35,444 bases of DNA from SVQP01 sp045652835 (lineage in GTDB: Bacteria > Bacillota > Clostridia > Oscillospirales > CAG-272): contig JAZOLE010000147.1 of the NCBI GenBank assembly GCA_045652835.1, positions 1 to 35,444 on the forward strand. Reading direction: 5' to 3'. Of this stretch, positions 1-7,957 are shown piece by piece. Each line of letters begins with the position of its first letter. The first letter of the stretch is position 1. A program made the translations under genes and the position numbers. Under the pieces are notes generated by a model. That model was given only the letters and a program-made list of their open reading frames with translations, had not been told where the DNA came from and searched no databases.

Positions 1-600
1 ATAAGTGGGAGGACTATTGCATCTTGTAAACAGATTGTAAATCTGTTTCCTCGAAGGGTGAATTTTGCCGATTTTTTGTCCTATTAGGTGAGGACGTAAA
101 TATTTTTTTGAAAATCGCCTCAAAAAAGGTTGCCAAGACCCCCTAAAAAATTCATATAGGTGAGGAATGTTTTTTTGATGAAGCCTAAACTTTTGCTTTT
201 CCTGTGGCTATTAAGTGAGGGGGTCTGTAAACAATCGGTGAACATTTTTCAAAACAGGGTATTCAAAAGGCCATTTTTATGGATATAGGTGAGGGGCTAA
301 ATATTTTGCTGCAAATCTTTCCATCCCCCCCCACAAATCCCTGTATTTTTGGATATAGGTGAGGAGAGTTTTTAGCCGATCCATTTATGCGAATATCCTT
401 GAACTCGAATTTTGTAAACAGATTGTAAATCATCCTTCAAAACACCCCCTCAAACCCCTGTAAATTTTCATATAGGTGAGGAGAGTTTTTTCTGAACCAT
501 TTAAACGGATATCCGAGGATTCAAATTTTGTAAACAAAACGCAAATCATTCTCAAATCCCCCTGTAAATCCCCCCTTATTGATGGGTATAAGTGAGGGAG
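1..600. repeat. Iteron-like array of TATAGGTGAGG boxes, no gene
   Basis: No convincing gene is visible here. An 11-bp box TATAGGTGAGG (variants TATTAGGTGAGG and TATAAGTGAGG) recurs in the same orientation at about 82-93, 155-165, 209-220, 284-294, 354-364, 471-481 and 587-597. A looser copy starts at position 1. Each box is usually followed within 5 to 15 bp by a T-run. A second motif, TGTAAACAGATTGTAAAT, occurs at about 25-43 and 414-430, with a degenerate copy near 533-547. The last two units (354-471 and 471-587) are about 117 bp long and similar along most of their length, so the array grew by tandem duplication of a longer unit. It lies immediately upstream of the excisionase-like gene of a mobile element. 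Plausible roles are binding sites for a replication, excision or control protein. The function is inferred and no binding protein is identified. Confidence 0.7.
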
Positions 601-687
601 TAATTTTTGACACGCGGGAAACAAAGAAAAAGCTTCGCGGAAGTTTTCTTCTGCTCTACATAAAATTTTAGAAAGGCTGGTGAGTCA

Positions 688-918
688 ATGAAATCATCAA
701 TCATCAAAAGCAAAGACGAGCTCCCCATGTTCCTAACGGTCATGGACATGGCGGCCCTGCTCGGCATTTCACGTTCCAGCGCATACGAGCTCGCCGCCGA
801 AGAAGGCTTCCCGAAGCTGAAGCTCGTACCCGGACGTGTCATCATTCCCAGAGATACACTCTTTGAGTGGCTGGATAAGCAAACGAATTTTGAAATGATC
901 AGAAAGGAGGTGAGATAA
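688..918 (+). CDS. Excisionase-like helix-turn-helix protein
   Basis: This is a 76-residue DNA-binding protein. Residues 14-60 (FLTVMDMAALLGISRSSAYE and following) match the MerR/excisionase-type winged helix-turn-helix: a 'MAALLGISRSSAYEL' recognition helix, then a basic strand and 'IPRDTLFEWLDKQ'. Small proteins of this type typically act as excisionases or directionality factors, or as regulators of integrative elements. The ATG at 688 follows a purine-rich AAAGGCTGGTGAG. The stop overlaps the next start by one base (TAATG at 916-920), so the two genes are probably translationally coupled. The neighbouring relaxase and integrases fit a mobile-element role. Whether it promotes excision or only regulates transcription cannot be told from sequence. 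Confidence 0.7.
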   Translation: MKSSIIKSKDELPMFLTVMDMAALLGISRSSAYELAAEEGFPKLKLVPGRVIIPRDTLFEWLDKQTNFEMIRKEVR

Positions 919-1241
919 TGGTAGACGTAAAATATCAGTTGGATCCCAAGGATCAGGTCACGGTCATCCGCTTTAACAAAGCAGACGGACTCGTACACAT
1001 TGACACTTTCGATAAGGGCTTGATTGAAAGTCTCAATGCAGCACAGAAAAAAGAGCCTGTGATGTTTATCGTGAGTGAGCCTGACTGTTACGGTTGTGTC
1101 AGCGCGCTTTTCCCCGAAGCACTTCTTGATGTTGGATTTCATTCCTACGAAGAAGAATGGGAAAAGGACAAGCTCAGACTCTCCCCAAAGTGCGAAGGTC
1201 TCGCGGATCTGATGACCAACGCGCTCTGTGAAACGGAGTAA
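918..1241 (+). CDS. Small protein of unknown function in mobile-element operon
   Basis: I do not recognise this 107-residue protein. It is acidic, with no signal peptide, membrane segment or clear domain. Cysteines lie in 'EPDCYGCVSALF' (a C-x2-C pair near residues 57-60) and near the C-terminus ('SPKCEG', 'NALCETE'). The start is well supported: a near-perfect Shine-Dalgarno, AAAGGAGGTGA (904-914), precedes the ATG at 918, which overlaps the previous stop by one base. The coupling implies joint expression with the excisionase-like gene. It could be an accessory protein of the element, but no function can be assigned. Confidence 0.6.
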   Translation: MVDVKYQLDPKDQVTVIRFNKADGLVHIDTFDKGLIESLNAAQKKEPVMFIVSEPDCYGCVSALFPEALLDVGFHSYEEEWEKDKLRLSPKCEGLADLMTNALCETE

Positions 1242-1597
1242 TACGTTCTCCGAAAATGGCAGGTGGGAGTAGACCTCCCATCTGCCACCACCCACCAAAA
1301 ACGATGCCACAGGAAACAAAGAAAAGGCATTTTCACCCATCGCACACAGCGTATGCTGGAAAACAGGATAAAGCCGAGGCTCGCCTCGACATATCACATC
1401 GCCCGGCAACGCCGTGCGGTGGAGATTTACGGCTGTTTTAAGCCTTTTTACAAGATTTACGAATACGGCCACAATTATTCTATGAGCCTCAAACGGCACA
1501 ATATTTCAAAATCCGAGCCTCATAATGCCAAAATTTCTAAGGTTTTCAGGCTTTTCCCGAGGCTCAAATCAACATCACAAACGAAAGGATCATTACA
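1242..1597. other. Non-coding stretch with strong hairpin, candidate oriT or control region
   Basis: About 355 bases without a convincing gene. A 13-bp stem (1257-1269 paired with 1275-1287, one G-U, 5-nt loop TAGAC) lies just after the preceding stop. It has no T-run, so it is a weak terminator candidate. Further on, the octamer-like motif GAGCCTC or its complement GAGGCTC recurs at about 1377-1383, 1482-1488, 1518-1524 and 1559-1565, in both orientations. The stretch sits directly upstream of the MobC-like and relaxase genes, where origins of transfer usually lie. Assignment as oriT is inference from position and hairpin only. Confidence 0.4.
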
Positions 1598-2011
1598 ATG
1601 GAAGATAACAAAAAGAATCAAGAAGCAATGCCGGCGAAAAACGTTCGCCTCCGTGTAGACCAATGGGAGGACTGTGACCGACTTACCAAGAAGCTGTCTC
1701 TGCCCTCAGAAAAGCACTTCATCCGCGATGCCGTGGACTTTTATATCGAGTTTCTCAATACGAAAAGCTCCTCCAAGTTCCTCACTCCTGCCCTTGAGTC
1801 TGTCATTGACGCCAAGAACCGTGACAGCGAAGGACGCATCAACAGAAACCTTTACAGGCTGGCGGTAGAGCAAAATCACCTTGCAAGAATCATCGCATAC
1901 ACCTACGATATTCCCGATGACGTGCTGAAACAACTCCGTGCGCAAGCCATCCGTGACGTGCAGGAGACCAACGGAACAATCCGCGTGGATGATATCATTC
2001 GAGGTAACTGA
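1598..2011 (+). CDS. MobC-like / ribbon-helix-helix relaxosome accessory protein
   Basis: This 137-residue cytosolic protein has an N-terminal strand-helix-helix pattern: 'NVRLRVDQWEDCDRLTKKLS' then 'SEKHFIRDAVDFYIEFL' near residues 10-50. This is typical of ribbon-helix-helix DNA-binding proteins. The C-terminal half is helical ('NRNLYRLAVEQNHLARIIAY'), as in MobC-family relaxosome accessory proteins that help the relaxase bind and melt oriT. The ATG at 1598 follows AAAGGAT (1584-1590). The stop lies two bases before the relaxase start, a close coupling that supports a relaxosome role. Family assignment rests on pattern and neighbourhood, not on a search. Confidence 0.65.
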   Translation: MEDNKKNQEAMPAKNVRLRVDQWEDCDRLTKKLSLPSEKHFIRDAVDFYIEFLNTKSSSKFLTPALESVIDAKNRDSEGRINRNLYRLAVEQNHLARIIAYTYDIPDDVLKQLRAQAIRDVQETNGTIRVDDIIRGN

Positions 2012-2013
2012 AC

Positions 2014-3741
2014 GTGGCAAAGCTCATTCTGAAGGCTCCTTACTACAAGCCCGGACACAAGACCGAGGAAGGTCGTGGGCGCGGTGGGATGCTGGAATAC
2101 GTGGCAACTCGTGAGGGTGTTGAGCTGTTGCGCGGAGGTCTTGTTGACTATATCGGCACGCGAAAAGGCTCCTGCGGACTCTTTTCCGACAAAGGTATAA
2201 CCATCAATCTGAAGGAGCTTTCCGAGGAGATCAATGAGCATCGCGGCAACGTTTGGACGTTGATATTCTCTTTGAAGCGCGAGGATGCCGAGCGACTCGG
2301 CTACAATACCGCCGAGGAATGGATGCATCTGTTGCGCTCACGGCGCAATGACATCGCCAAGGAAATGAATATCGATCCCATGAATCTTCGCTGGTATGCA
2401 GCCTACCACAACAAAGAAAAGAACCCGCACGTACACATGCTCGTCTGGTCGGAAAGAGCCAGCGAGCCCTACCTCTCGCCCACGGGTATTCACAACATCA
2501 AACAGAAGATTGCGGGGGACATCTTTCGCTATGAAATGATGTCGGTTTACAAAAAACAGACCGAGATTCGTGACGGTCTGAAGGAAGAATTCCGTCAGCG
2601 ATTGCGCGAGCTGGCGCGGCAGTTGCAGACAAGCCCCGGAGAGATCTCTCCCGAACTTTATCAAAACTTCTCTCTGCTTTGTCAAAATATTTCGGAGCAT
2701 AAGGGCAAGAAAACCTATGCTTATCTCAATAGAAAAACAAAATCCTTGGTGGATGATATCGTAAAAATTCTTGCAACTGACAAAAGAATTGCGGAGATGT
2801 ATGACCTCTGGCACGAGCTTCGTTGCGAGACATTCCGAACCTATACCGATGTGATGCCCGACAAGATCGCGCTGGAGGACAACAAGGAATTCAAATCTAT
2901 CCGCAATCAGGTCATCACAATTGCCGCAAATATTAGTATGCCTTCCGACGTTCCCTTCCACGATGTTGGCTACGATTACAGCGAGCTGAAGGATCGCGCC
3001 AAGGACCTTAGTTACCTTGAAATGATCTCGGACATGGGCAATCACGTTGCCATGTACCGTGTCGGCAGGTACTACTTGGAGCAAGAGTACGATCCAGACG
3101 ATGCCCTCTATTGGCTGAAGCTGGCGGCAGATCACGGTAACGAGCTGGCTATGTATCAGATATACAAGGGCTACCGCGACGGGATATTTTCCGAGAACTC
3201 TTCCGACAAGCTCAAATATCTTCGTATGGCGGTAGATAAAAAATTCGGCTTTGCCGAGTATGAATATGCCATAACACAGGACAAGCTCACACCGGATGTC
3301 AAGCTTGAGTATCTCCAAAGAGCCGCCGAGCATGGATGCGGTCAAGCGGAATATGCCATCGGCAAGATTTTTTACGAACGCGGTCAGATCGATGATGCAC
3401 TCTACTATTTTGAAAAAGCAGGTCGCCGTGACAGCATGGCGCGGACGCATCTCGGTCTGCTCTACTGCTATTCACTTGACGATTGGGATCGAGGTATGAT
3501 GCTGCTTCGTTCCGCCTCGGACGAGGGTTATGCACCTGCGACCGAAGCCATACGAGCGATTGAGAAAAATCTGGATGCCCGAACCATCGTAGGCATATGT
3601 GGCCTGTTCTACTATGCCTCCAATCTTCTTGACGAGCGCAGTGATGATTATTATTCCCACGACCACTCGGATGGCGTGGATATCCGTGTCAAGAAGGAGG
3701 ACAGAGCCAAGCGCATGGGCATCACCATGTCGGGGCTCTAA
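2014..3741 (+). CDS. MobP-type relaxase with C-terminal Sel1 repeats
   Basis: A 575-residue DNA relaxase expected to nick the transferred strand at oriT and bind it covalently. The N-terminal domain (residues 1 to about 200) has 'LEYVATREGVE' with Tyr28 and a second 'DYIGTRKGS' with Tyr46, either of which could be the nicking tyrosine. It also has the metal-binding 'YHNKEKNPHVHMLVWS' motif with His132, His139 and His141. This layout is that of the MobP/MobL superfamily, and it most resembles MobP3-type proteins of Clostridia. Residues about 340-530 carry Sel1-like helical repeats ('AMYRVGRYYLEQ', 'ALYWLKLAADHGNELAMYQ', 'LEYLQRAAEHGCGQAEYAIG', 'ALYYFEKAG'), likely a protein-interaction platform. 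It uses a GTG start at 2014 after GAGGTAA, two bases after the upstream stop. No coupling protein is visible in the window. Confidence 0.85.
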   Translation: MAKLILKAPYYKPGHKTEEGRGRGGMLEYVATREGVELLRGGLVDYIGTRKGSCGLFSDKGITINLKELSEEINEHRGNVWTLIFSLKREDAERLGYNTAEEWMHLLRSRRNDIAKEMNIDPMNLRWYAAYHNKEKNPHVHMLVWSERASEPYLSPTGIHNIKQKIAGDIFRYEMMSVYKKQTEIRDGLKEEFRQRLRELARQLQTSPGEISPELYQNFSLLCQNISEHKGKKTYAYLNRKTKSLVDDIVKILATDKRIAEMYDLWHELRCETFRTYTDVMPDKIALEDNKEFKSIRNQVITIAANISMPSDVPFHDVGYDYSELKDRAKDLSYLEMISDMGNHVAMYRVGRYYLEQEYDPDDALYWLKLAADHGNELAMYQIYKGYRDGIFSENSSDKLKYLRMAVDKKFGFAEYEYAITQDKLTPDVKLEYLQRAAEHGCGQAEYAIGKIFYERGQIDDALYYFEKAGRRDSMARTHLGLLYCYSLDDWDRGMMLLRSASDEGYAPATEAIRAIEKNLDARTIVGICGLFYYASNLLDERSDDYYSHDHSDGVDIRVKKEDRAKRMGITMSGL

Positions 3742-3813
3742 TTGATAACTCTTTGATAACTCTTGCCGTTGCCGCTGGATATTCAGTTGAACCTGTGGTA
3801 TCTTTTTGTGGTA
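3742..3813 (+). repeat. Tandem 11-bp repeats and paired TGTGGTA boxes before the integrases
   Basis: Immediately after the relaxase stop codon the 11-mer TTGATAACTCT is repeated perfectly head to tail (3742-3752 and 3753-3763). Further on, TGTGGTA occurs at 3794-3800 and 3807-3813, 13 bp apart. The spacing of about one helical turn resembles tandem protein-binding sites. The TGTGGTA pair recalls the paired GTGGTCAAA boxes near the tRNA-Pro scars. They may be integrase arm-type or regulatory sites; this is inference. Confidence 0.45.
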
Positions 3814-3846
3814 CGCAAAAAACTTACAGAAAGGACGAAAAAAATT

Positions 3847-5007
3847 ATGGCAAAACGCAGACCGCAGGGTGACGGCACGATTCGCAAGCGAGCGGACGGC
3901 AGATGGGAAGCCCGCATCATCATCGGTCACAAGAATGACGGCTCGCCCATGTACAAGTCGGCATTCGCCAAAACGCAGAAAAGCGCCCTCAAGCAGCTTC
4001 ATCAGCTCATCGACCTCTACCGTGACGTTGACCTCACCGAGGACAGTCGCTTGACGCTGGGCGAATGGCTTGACAAGTGGTTGGACGAGTATATGATATT
4101 CACCATCCGAGAAAGCACGCTGGATTCCTATCGCGCCATGGTAAAAAATCAAGTCAAGCCCTTCATCGGAGGCAAGCAGATATCCTCACTGACCACGGCG
4201 GATATGCAGAAATTCTATAATAAAATCAAGAAGGAAGGCCGTGTCAGACCGCACCCCGTCCACGGCAAGACACTCGCTGACAGCATGGTCAGAGGGGTGC
4301 ATATGATGCTTCATGAAGCACTTGATACAGCGGTCAAGGAAAGGTTGATCGCAAAAAATCCAACAAACGGCACGACCGTGCCCAAGTGCAACTATCCTGA
4401 AAAGCAGATCCTTGGTGATAATCAGCTGGAAACCTTCCTTGAAGCCATCAAGGGGCATGAATACTGGTGCGACTTCTTCTACGTGGAGGTCATGACGGGT
4501 CTGCGCCGCGGCGAGATTTGCGGCCTCAGGTGGCAGGACATCAACTTCGAGGAAAACAAGCTCCAAGTCAAGCGATCGGTGTCGGTCAAAAAGGGCGGCG
4601 GTGTCAGCATCGGCGAGACCAAGACCGAGACCGGTGTCCGCTGTATTCAGATGCCGCCGAGTGTGGCTGAACTGCTGAAAAGCAAAAAGCAGACGGCGAT
4701 TACCGAGTGGGTCTTCCCACACTTCCTGCATCCCGAACAGCCCATCAGCCCTGCCAGTGCATACCGTAAGCTGAAGGTGATACTGAAGAATGCCGAGCTT
4801 CCGCTGATACGCTTCCACGACCTTCGCCACACGTTTGCAACTCACGCCACGCAGGGCGGCGTGGATCCCAAGACCTTGGCAGGCATCCTTGGTCACACCA
4901 ACGCAAGCTTTACGCTGGACACCTACACCCACGTAACGAGCGATATGCAGAAAAGCGCATCCGCCGTAGTGGGTAATATGATGCAAAAAATTATGATAAA
5001 GGAGTAA
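3847..5007 (+). CDS. Tyrosine recombinase / integrase 1
   Basis: A site-specific recombinase for integrating and excising the element. I use the ATG at 3847 (386 residues, 'MAKRRPQGDGT'), preceded by AGAAAGGA. A frame extension upstream to 3763 exists, but it has no good ribosome-binding site and runs through the repeat sites. Residues about 8-50 form an AP2-like arm-binding domain ('GTIRKRADGRWEARIIIG'). Residues about 70-165 are the core-binding helical domain. The catalytic domain shows Arg220 ('TGLRRGEICGLRW'), His324 and Arg327 ('HDLRHTFAT'), His350 ('GHTN') and the nucleophile Tyr360 ('DTYTHVT'), so the active site is complete. Integrase 2 starts 3 bases after this stop, so both are expressed together. 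Whether they act as a pair or at different sites is unknown. Confidence 0.92.
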   Translation: MAKRRPQGDGTIRKRADGRWEARIIIGHKNDGSPMYKSAFAKTQKSALKQLHQLIDLYRDVDLTEDSRLTLGEWLDKWLDEYMIFTIRESTLDSYRAMVKNQVKPFIGGKQISSLTTADMQKFYNKIKKEGRVRPHPVHGKTLADSMVRGVHMMLHEALDTAVKERLIAKNPTNGTTVPKCNYPEKQILGDNQLETFLEAIKGHEYWCDFFYVEVMTGLRRGEICGLRWQDINFEENKLQVKRSVSVKKGGGVSIGETKTETGVRCIQMPPSVAELLKSKKQTAITEWVFPHFLHPEQPISPASAYRKLKVILKNAELPLIRFHDLRHTFATHATQGGVDPKTLAGILGHTNASFTLDTYTHVTSDMQKSASAVVGNMMQKIMIKE

Positions 5008-5010
5008 TAA

Positions 5011-6468
5011 ATGGCTAAAAGAAAATACGGCGAAGGTAGTGTATTCCTTCGCAAGGACGGTCGATGGGAAGGACGAATCATTATCGGTTATAATGAAAAC
5101 GGCAATCCTAAGACCAAAAACGTAACCGCTAAAACGCAGGCAGAATGCAAGGAAAAGCTCCAAGCTCTCAAAGAGAAATGGGGCAGAACCAGCGACAGGC
5201 TCAAGCCGGACATGCCGTTTGGCGATTGGATGGACTTCTGGTATCAGAACTTCTCCAAGCCCAAAATCAGACAGACAACGCAAGAGTGCTACGAAAACCG
5301 AATCTACAACCACATCATCCCCGAAATTGGCAAGATACCGCTGTGCAAGCTGACGCAAAACGATCTGCAACAGTTCTACGCACGGTTGAAAAAGGGTGGC
5401 AGGCGCAGGCTCACAGAGTTTTACGGCGAGGGCTTGTCCGACAGAATGGTCCGCTCCTGTCACACCACTTGCCGAACCGCACTCGAAAAGGCGGTGACCG
5501 AGGGCTTGATAACCATCAACCCTGCTATCGGTTGCCGACTGCCCCCGAAAAAGGCAAAGGAGATGCAGGTGCTGACGCAGGATGAGATCCGACGGTTTTT
5601 GATGCAGGCAAACGAGGAAGGATACTATGAGTTCTTCATCCTCGAACTAACCACAGGAATGCGCCGTGGGGAGATTCTCGGACTCCAATGGAAGGACGTC
5701 AACTTCGCCACGGGCGAGCTACACATCAAGCGGCAGGTAGTCAAGAAGGGCGCACAGACCCAGATCACCAAGCCCAAGACAAAGTCCTCGATACGAACGC
5801 TCATTCTGCCACACGATATGCTGGATATCCTTGCGGTGCATAAGAAAACCACCACCTGCGAGTGGGTGTTCCCGTCACCCGTCAAGGAGGGCGAGCCGAG
5901 GAATCCCGACTCGATCTACGGCAAATTCCAAAAGATACTGAAGCGAGCGGGGTGCAAGAAGATCCGTTTCCACGACCTGCGCCACACCTTCGCTACGATG
6001 GCACTTGAAAATGGCATGGATATCAAGACGCTTTCCGCCATGATCGGCCACATCAGCGCCGAGACCACGCTCAACATCTACAGCCATATCACCGACACCA
6101 TGCAACAGCAGGCAGCTGTGAGAATCGACCGAGAAATCGGCGGTACAAACGCACAGATGCCCGAATTCACGCAAAGCGTAGAGCCACCCAAGGCAAGTAA
6201 ACCCACCCCCACGAAAGCCACACCTGAGAAAGAATTTGAGCCCTACAAGGGCAAGATACGCAAGAGTGGCACGGGATGCGTCACCATGATAAACGACCAC
6301 CTCTACGAGGGGCGGTTCACACCGAGAGTCAACGGTAAACGCATCTCCAAAAACGTGTATGCCAAGACACGAGAGGAATGCGAGGAAAAGCTCGCAGTGC
6401 TGATCGTAGAAATGAAAGCCGAGATCAAAGCGGAGAAGGAGAGAAGAAAACAGGCAGCGAGTGCGTAA
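5011..6468 (+). CDS. Tyrosine recombinase / integrase 2 with an extra C-terminal arm domain
   Basis: A second complete tyrosine recombinase, 485 residues. The layout is an N-terminal AP2-like arm domain (residues about 7-57, 'GSVFLRKDGRWEGRIIIG'), a core-binding helical domain (about 70-165), and a catalytic domain with Arg218 ('TGMRRGEILGL'), His321 and Arg324 ('HDLRHTFATM'), His347 and Tyr357 ('NIYSHIT'). After the usual family end (about 385) come a Pro/Lys-rich linker and residues about 413-475, which look like a second copy of the arm domain ('YEGRFTPRVNGKRISKNVYA', 'TREECEEKL' against N-terminal 'TQAECKEKL'). An integrase with arm domains at both ends could bridge more sites. The start ATG at 5011 follows AAAGGAGTAATAA, which overlaps the end of integrase 1. 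A terminator follows directly. Confidence 0.92.
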   Translation: MAKRKYGEGSVFLRKDGRWEGRIIIGYNENGNPKTKNVTAKTQAECKEKLQALKEKWGRTSDRLKPDMPFGDWMDFWYQNFSKPKIRQTTQECYENRIYNHIIPEIGKIPLCKLTQNDLQQFYARLKKGGRRRLTEFYGEGLSDRMVRSCHTTCRTALEKAVTEGLITINPAIGCRLPPKKAKEMQVLTQDEIRRFLMQANEEGYYEFFILELTTGMRRGEILGLQWKDVNFATGELHIKRQVVKKGAQTQITKPKTKSSIRTLILPHDMLDILAVHKKTTTCEWVFPSPVKEGEPRNPDSIYGKFQKILKRAGCKKIRFHDLRHTFATMALENGMDIKTLSAMIGHISAETTLNIYSHITDTMQQQAAVRIDREIGGTNAQMPEFTQSVEPPKASKPTPTKATPEKEFEPYKGKIRKSGTGCVTMINDHLYEGRFTPRVNGKRISKNVYAKTREECEEKLAVLIVEMKAEIKAEKERRKQAASA

Positions 6469-6477
6469 TAAAAAATG

Positions 6478-6511
6478 AAAACCAACTTTTCGGGGCTAAA
6501 AAGTTGGTTTT
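6478..6511 (+). terminator. Rho-independent terminator after the integrases
   Basis: A perfect 13-bp inverted repeat, AAAACCAACTTTT (6478-6490) and AAAAGTTGGTTTT (6499-6511), with an 8-nt loop, lies 9 bases after the integrase 2 stop. The 3' arm ends in a T-run. It separates the mobilization and integration operon from the cargo gene. The A/T tails make it potentially bidirectional. Confidence 0.85.
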
Positions 6512-6683
6512 CGTTCCGATTTCTCCACACTATGCTATGATTTGCAATTGAAAACACACTTGAAAGTATGTATTCGATTTTTTAAATAGCTTTCAAAATT
6601 TACATCGCAATAATCAAAGAAAAAGAAAACGATTATTGTATAACGGTAAGAAGGAAAAATATTCCTCGCACAACAGAACAATC

Positions 6684-6712
6684 TTGATTTTTATGTCATA
6701 TTGTGGTATAAT
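6684..6712 (+). promoter_or_regulatory. Sigma-A type promoter of the cargo gene
   Basis: TTGATT (6684-6689) and TATAAT (6707-6712) are separated by exactly 17 bp, and TG at 6704-6705 gives an extended -10. The start codon lies 41 bases past the -10 box, behind GAAGGGAG. This is a strong constitutive-looking promoter. About 170 AT-rich bases before it (6512-6683) show nothing else recognisable. Confidence 0.8.
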
Positions 6713-6752
6713 TATGCCATAAGATTTTCAAACCAAGAAGGGAGTATAATAT

Positions 6753-7955
6753 ATGCCTAATGAACGTTGGAATTCTCCATATAGTCACTCAATACCTTAT
6801 ATTTTGTTTTCCAAGCACTTTACAGAAATCAATAACGTGTACTGGGCATATGTTCCTGCTTCAAGCACAATAGAAAAGAAAGCAATTGAGAGTTTGAAAG
6901 ACAAATCTGCCGATCCCCGTGGTTATTTTTTAATTCCAGATGAAGATGATCGTAGACTGGCTAATACATATTCGGAATGGAAGGGATATTTCCGATCCTT
7001 TGGAAATTACACAAGGCTGAATATGATAATGCTCTTGAGTTCTTGTTTTGAAACTTATTTAAGAACCATTGTATCTTTAGCAATCGAATCGAAACCGGGA
7101 GCAATGTTGGGATGTCCAGAAAGTATTGATGGGATTTTTCTTTTGAAAGAAAAAAATGGGTACGGTGACTCACAAAGTAAGGAATACATGTTCTCTGACA
7201 TGATCGACGACGTTTGTAAAGGTGAATGGGATAAACGTGTGAAGTGTTATGAAAAATACTTTGGTTCTTTTCCTTCGGCAATTGATGTTAAAAAATTAGA
7301 TGAATTACGTATAAAAAGAAATAGCATCGGTCATTTTTTTGCAAGAAAAAAAGAAGAATATGAATTTACAGACTCTCCCGAGGTTGCTCCTCCGATTCAA
7401 GTTTCAACCAATAAATTAAAGGAATATTTTAATCTAATAAACACTGCGGCTCTTCACATAGATCAGCATTTGCACAGGAATTTTATTGGCTCCTATGATG
7501 TTTTAAAGTATTTTTACTTTCATGTAAGGAAGAATGATCTTGTTAATGAAGCGCCACCCATCCAAGCAAGAGAATTAAGAAAGCAAATGGGAAGATTGGG
7601 AATGCAAAGTGTTGGTAAAGAATATTACAATAATTTGTTGAGCTATTTTTCTTTACAGGATGAAAAATGTTTATTCAAGTACAGCAAAAAGAGTTGCGTT
7701 AAAATTGTAAATTGCCGGCTGGCACAGATGGGTGTCACTCTGCAAGAGGATGGAGAAAATTGCGCTTTTTCTGATTTCCATTTTAGATTGTTTTGCAAAA
7801 TATATAATGTGAAAACCAACAATGAATATTCTGAAAAGCACGATTATAAAAACGGTACTATATATTTCTATTCCGAAAAGTTTATAGATTTTATAACGTC
7901 TGAAATTAAACTGAATCCTATATCGGTAATTGATGAATTAAAAAAGCAACGATAA
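6753..7955 (+). CDS. HEPN-like cargo protein of mobile element, unknown function
   Basis: A 400-residue soluble protein without signal or membrane segments. Residues 85-110 ('YTRLNMIMLLSSCFETYLRT') and 181-200 ('ELRIKRNSIGHFFAR') match the pattern of HEPN-type all-helical domains. The second holds the R-x4-H motif (Arg189 to His194) that is the RNase active site in many HEPN toxins and defence proteins; the first resembles the conserved helix of RiboL-PSP-HEPN or MAE_28990-like families. The C-terminal half (about 240-400) is not recognised. The gene is visibly AT-rich compared with the chromosomal genes to its right. It has its own promoter and terminator and sits between the integrases and the tRNA-Pro, the usual slot for cargo. 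A defence or abortive-infection role is plausible but inferred, and no antitoxin partner is visible. The ATG at 6753 follows GAAGGGAG (6737-6744). Confidence 0.75.
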   Translation: MPNERWNSPYSHSIPYILFSKHFTEINNVYWAYVPASSTIEKKAIESLKDKSADPRGYFLIPDEDDRRLANTYSEWKGYFRSFGNYTRLNMIMLLSSCFETYLRTIVSLAIESKPGAMLGCPESIDGIFLLKEKNGYGDSQSKEYMFSDMIDDVCKGEWDKRVKCYEKYFGSFPSAIDVKKLDELRIKRNSIGHFFARKKEEYEFTDSPEVAPPIQVSTNKLKEYFNLINTAALHIDQHLHRNFIGSYDVLKYFYFHVRKNDLVNEAPPIQARELRKQMGRLGMQSVGKEYYNNLLSYFSLQDEKCLFKYSKKSCVKIVNCRLAQMGVTLQEDGENCAFSDFHFRLFCKIYNVKTNNEYSEKHDYKNGTIYFYSEKFIDFITSEIKLNPISVIDELKKQR

Positions 7956-7957
7956 TA

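Noticed and set aside
1..600. CRISPR array
   Set aside because: The repeats are only about 11 bp, spacing varies from 55 to 117 bp, part of the spacers is itself repeated, and no cas genes are visible.
1256..1658. Short plus-strand reading frames in the gap before the MobC-like gene
   Set aside because: They span the strong hairpin, lack ribosome-binding sites, overlap the well-supported start at 1598 and have no recognisable sequence.
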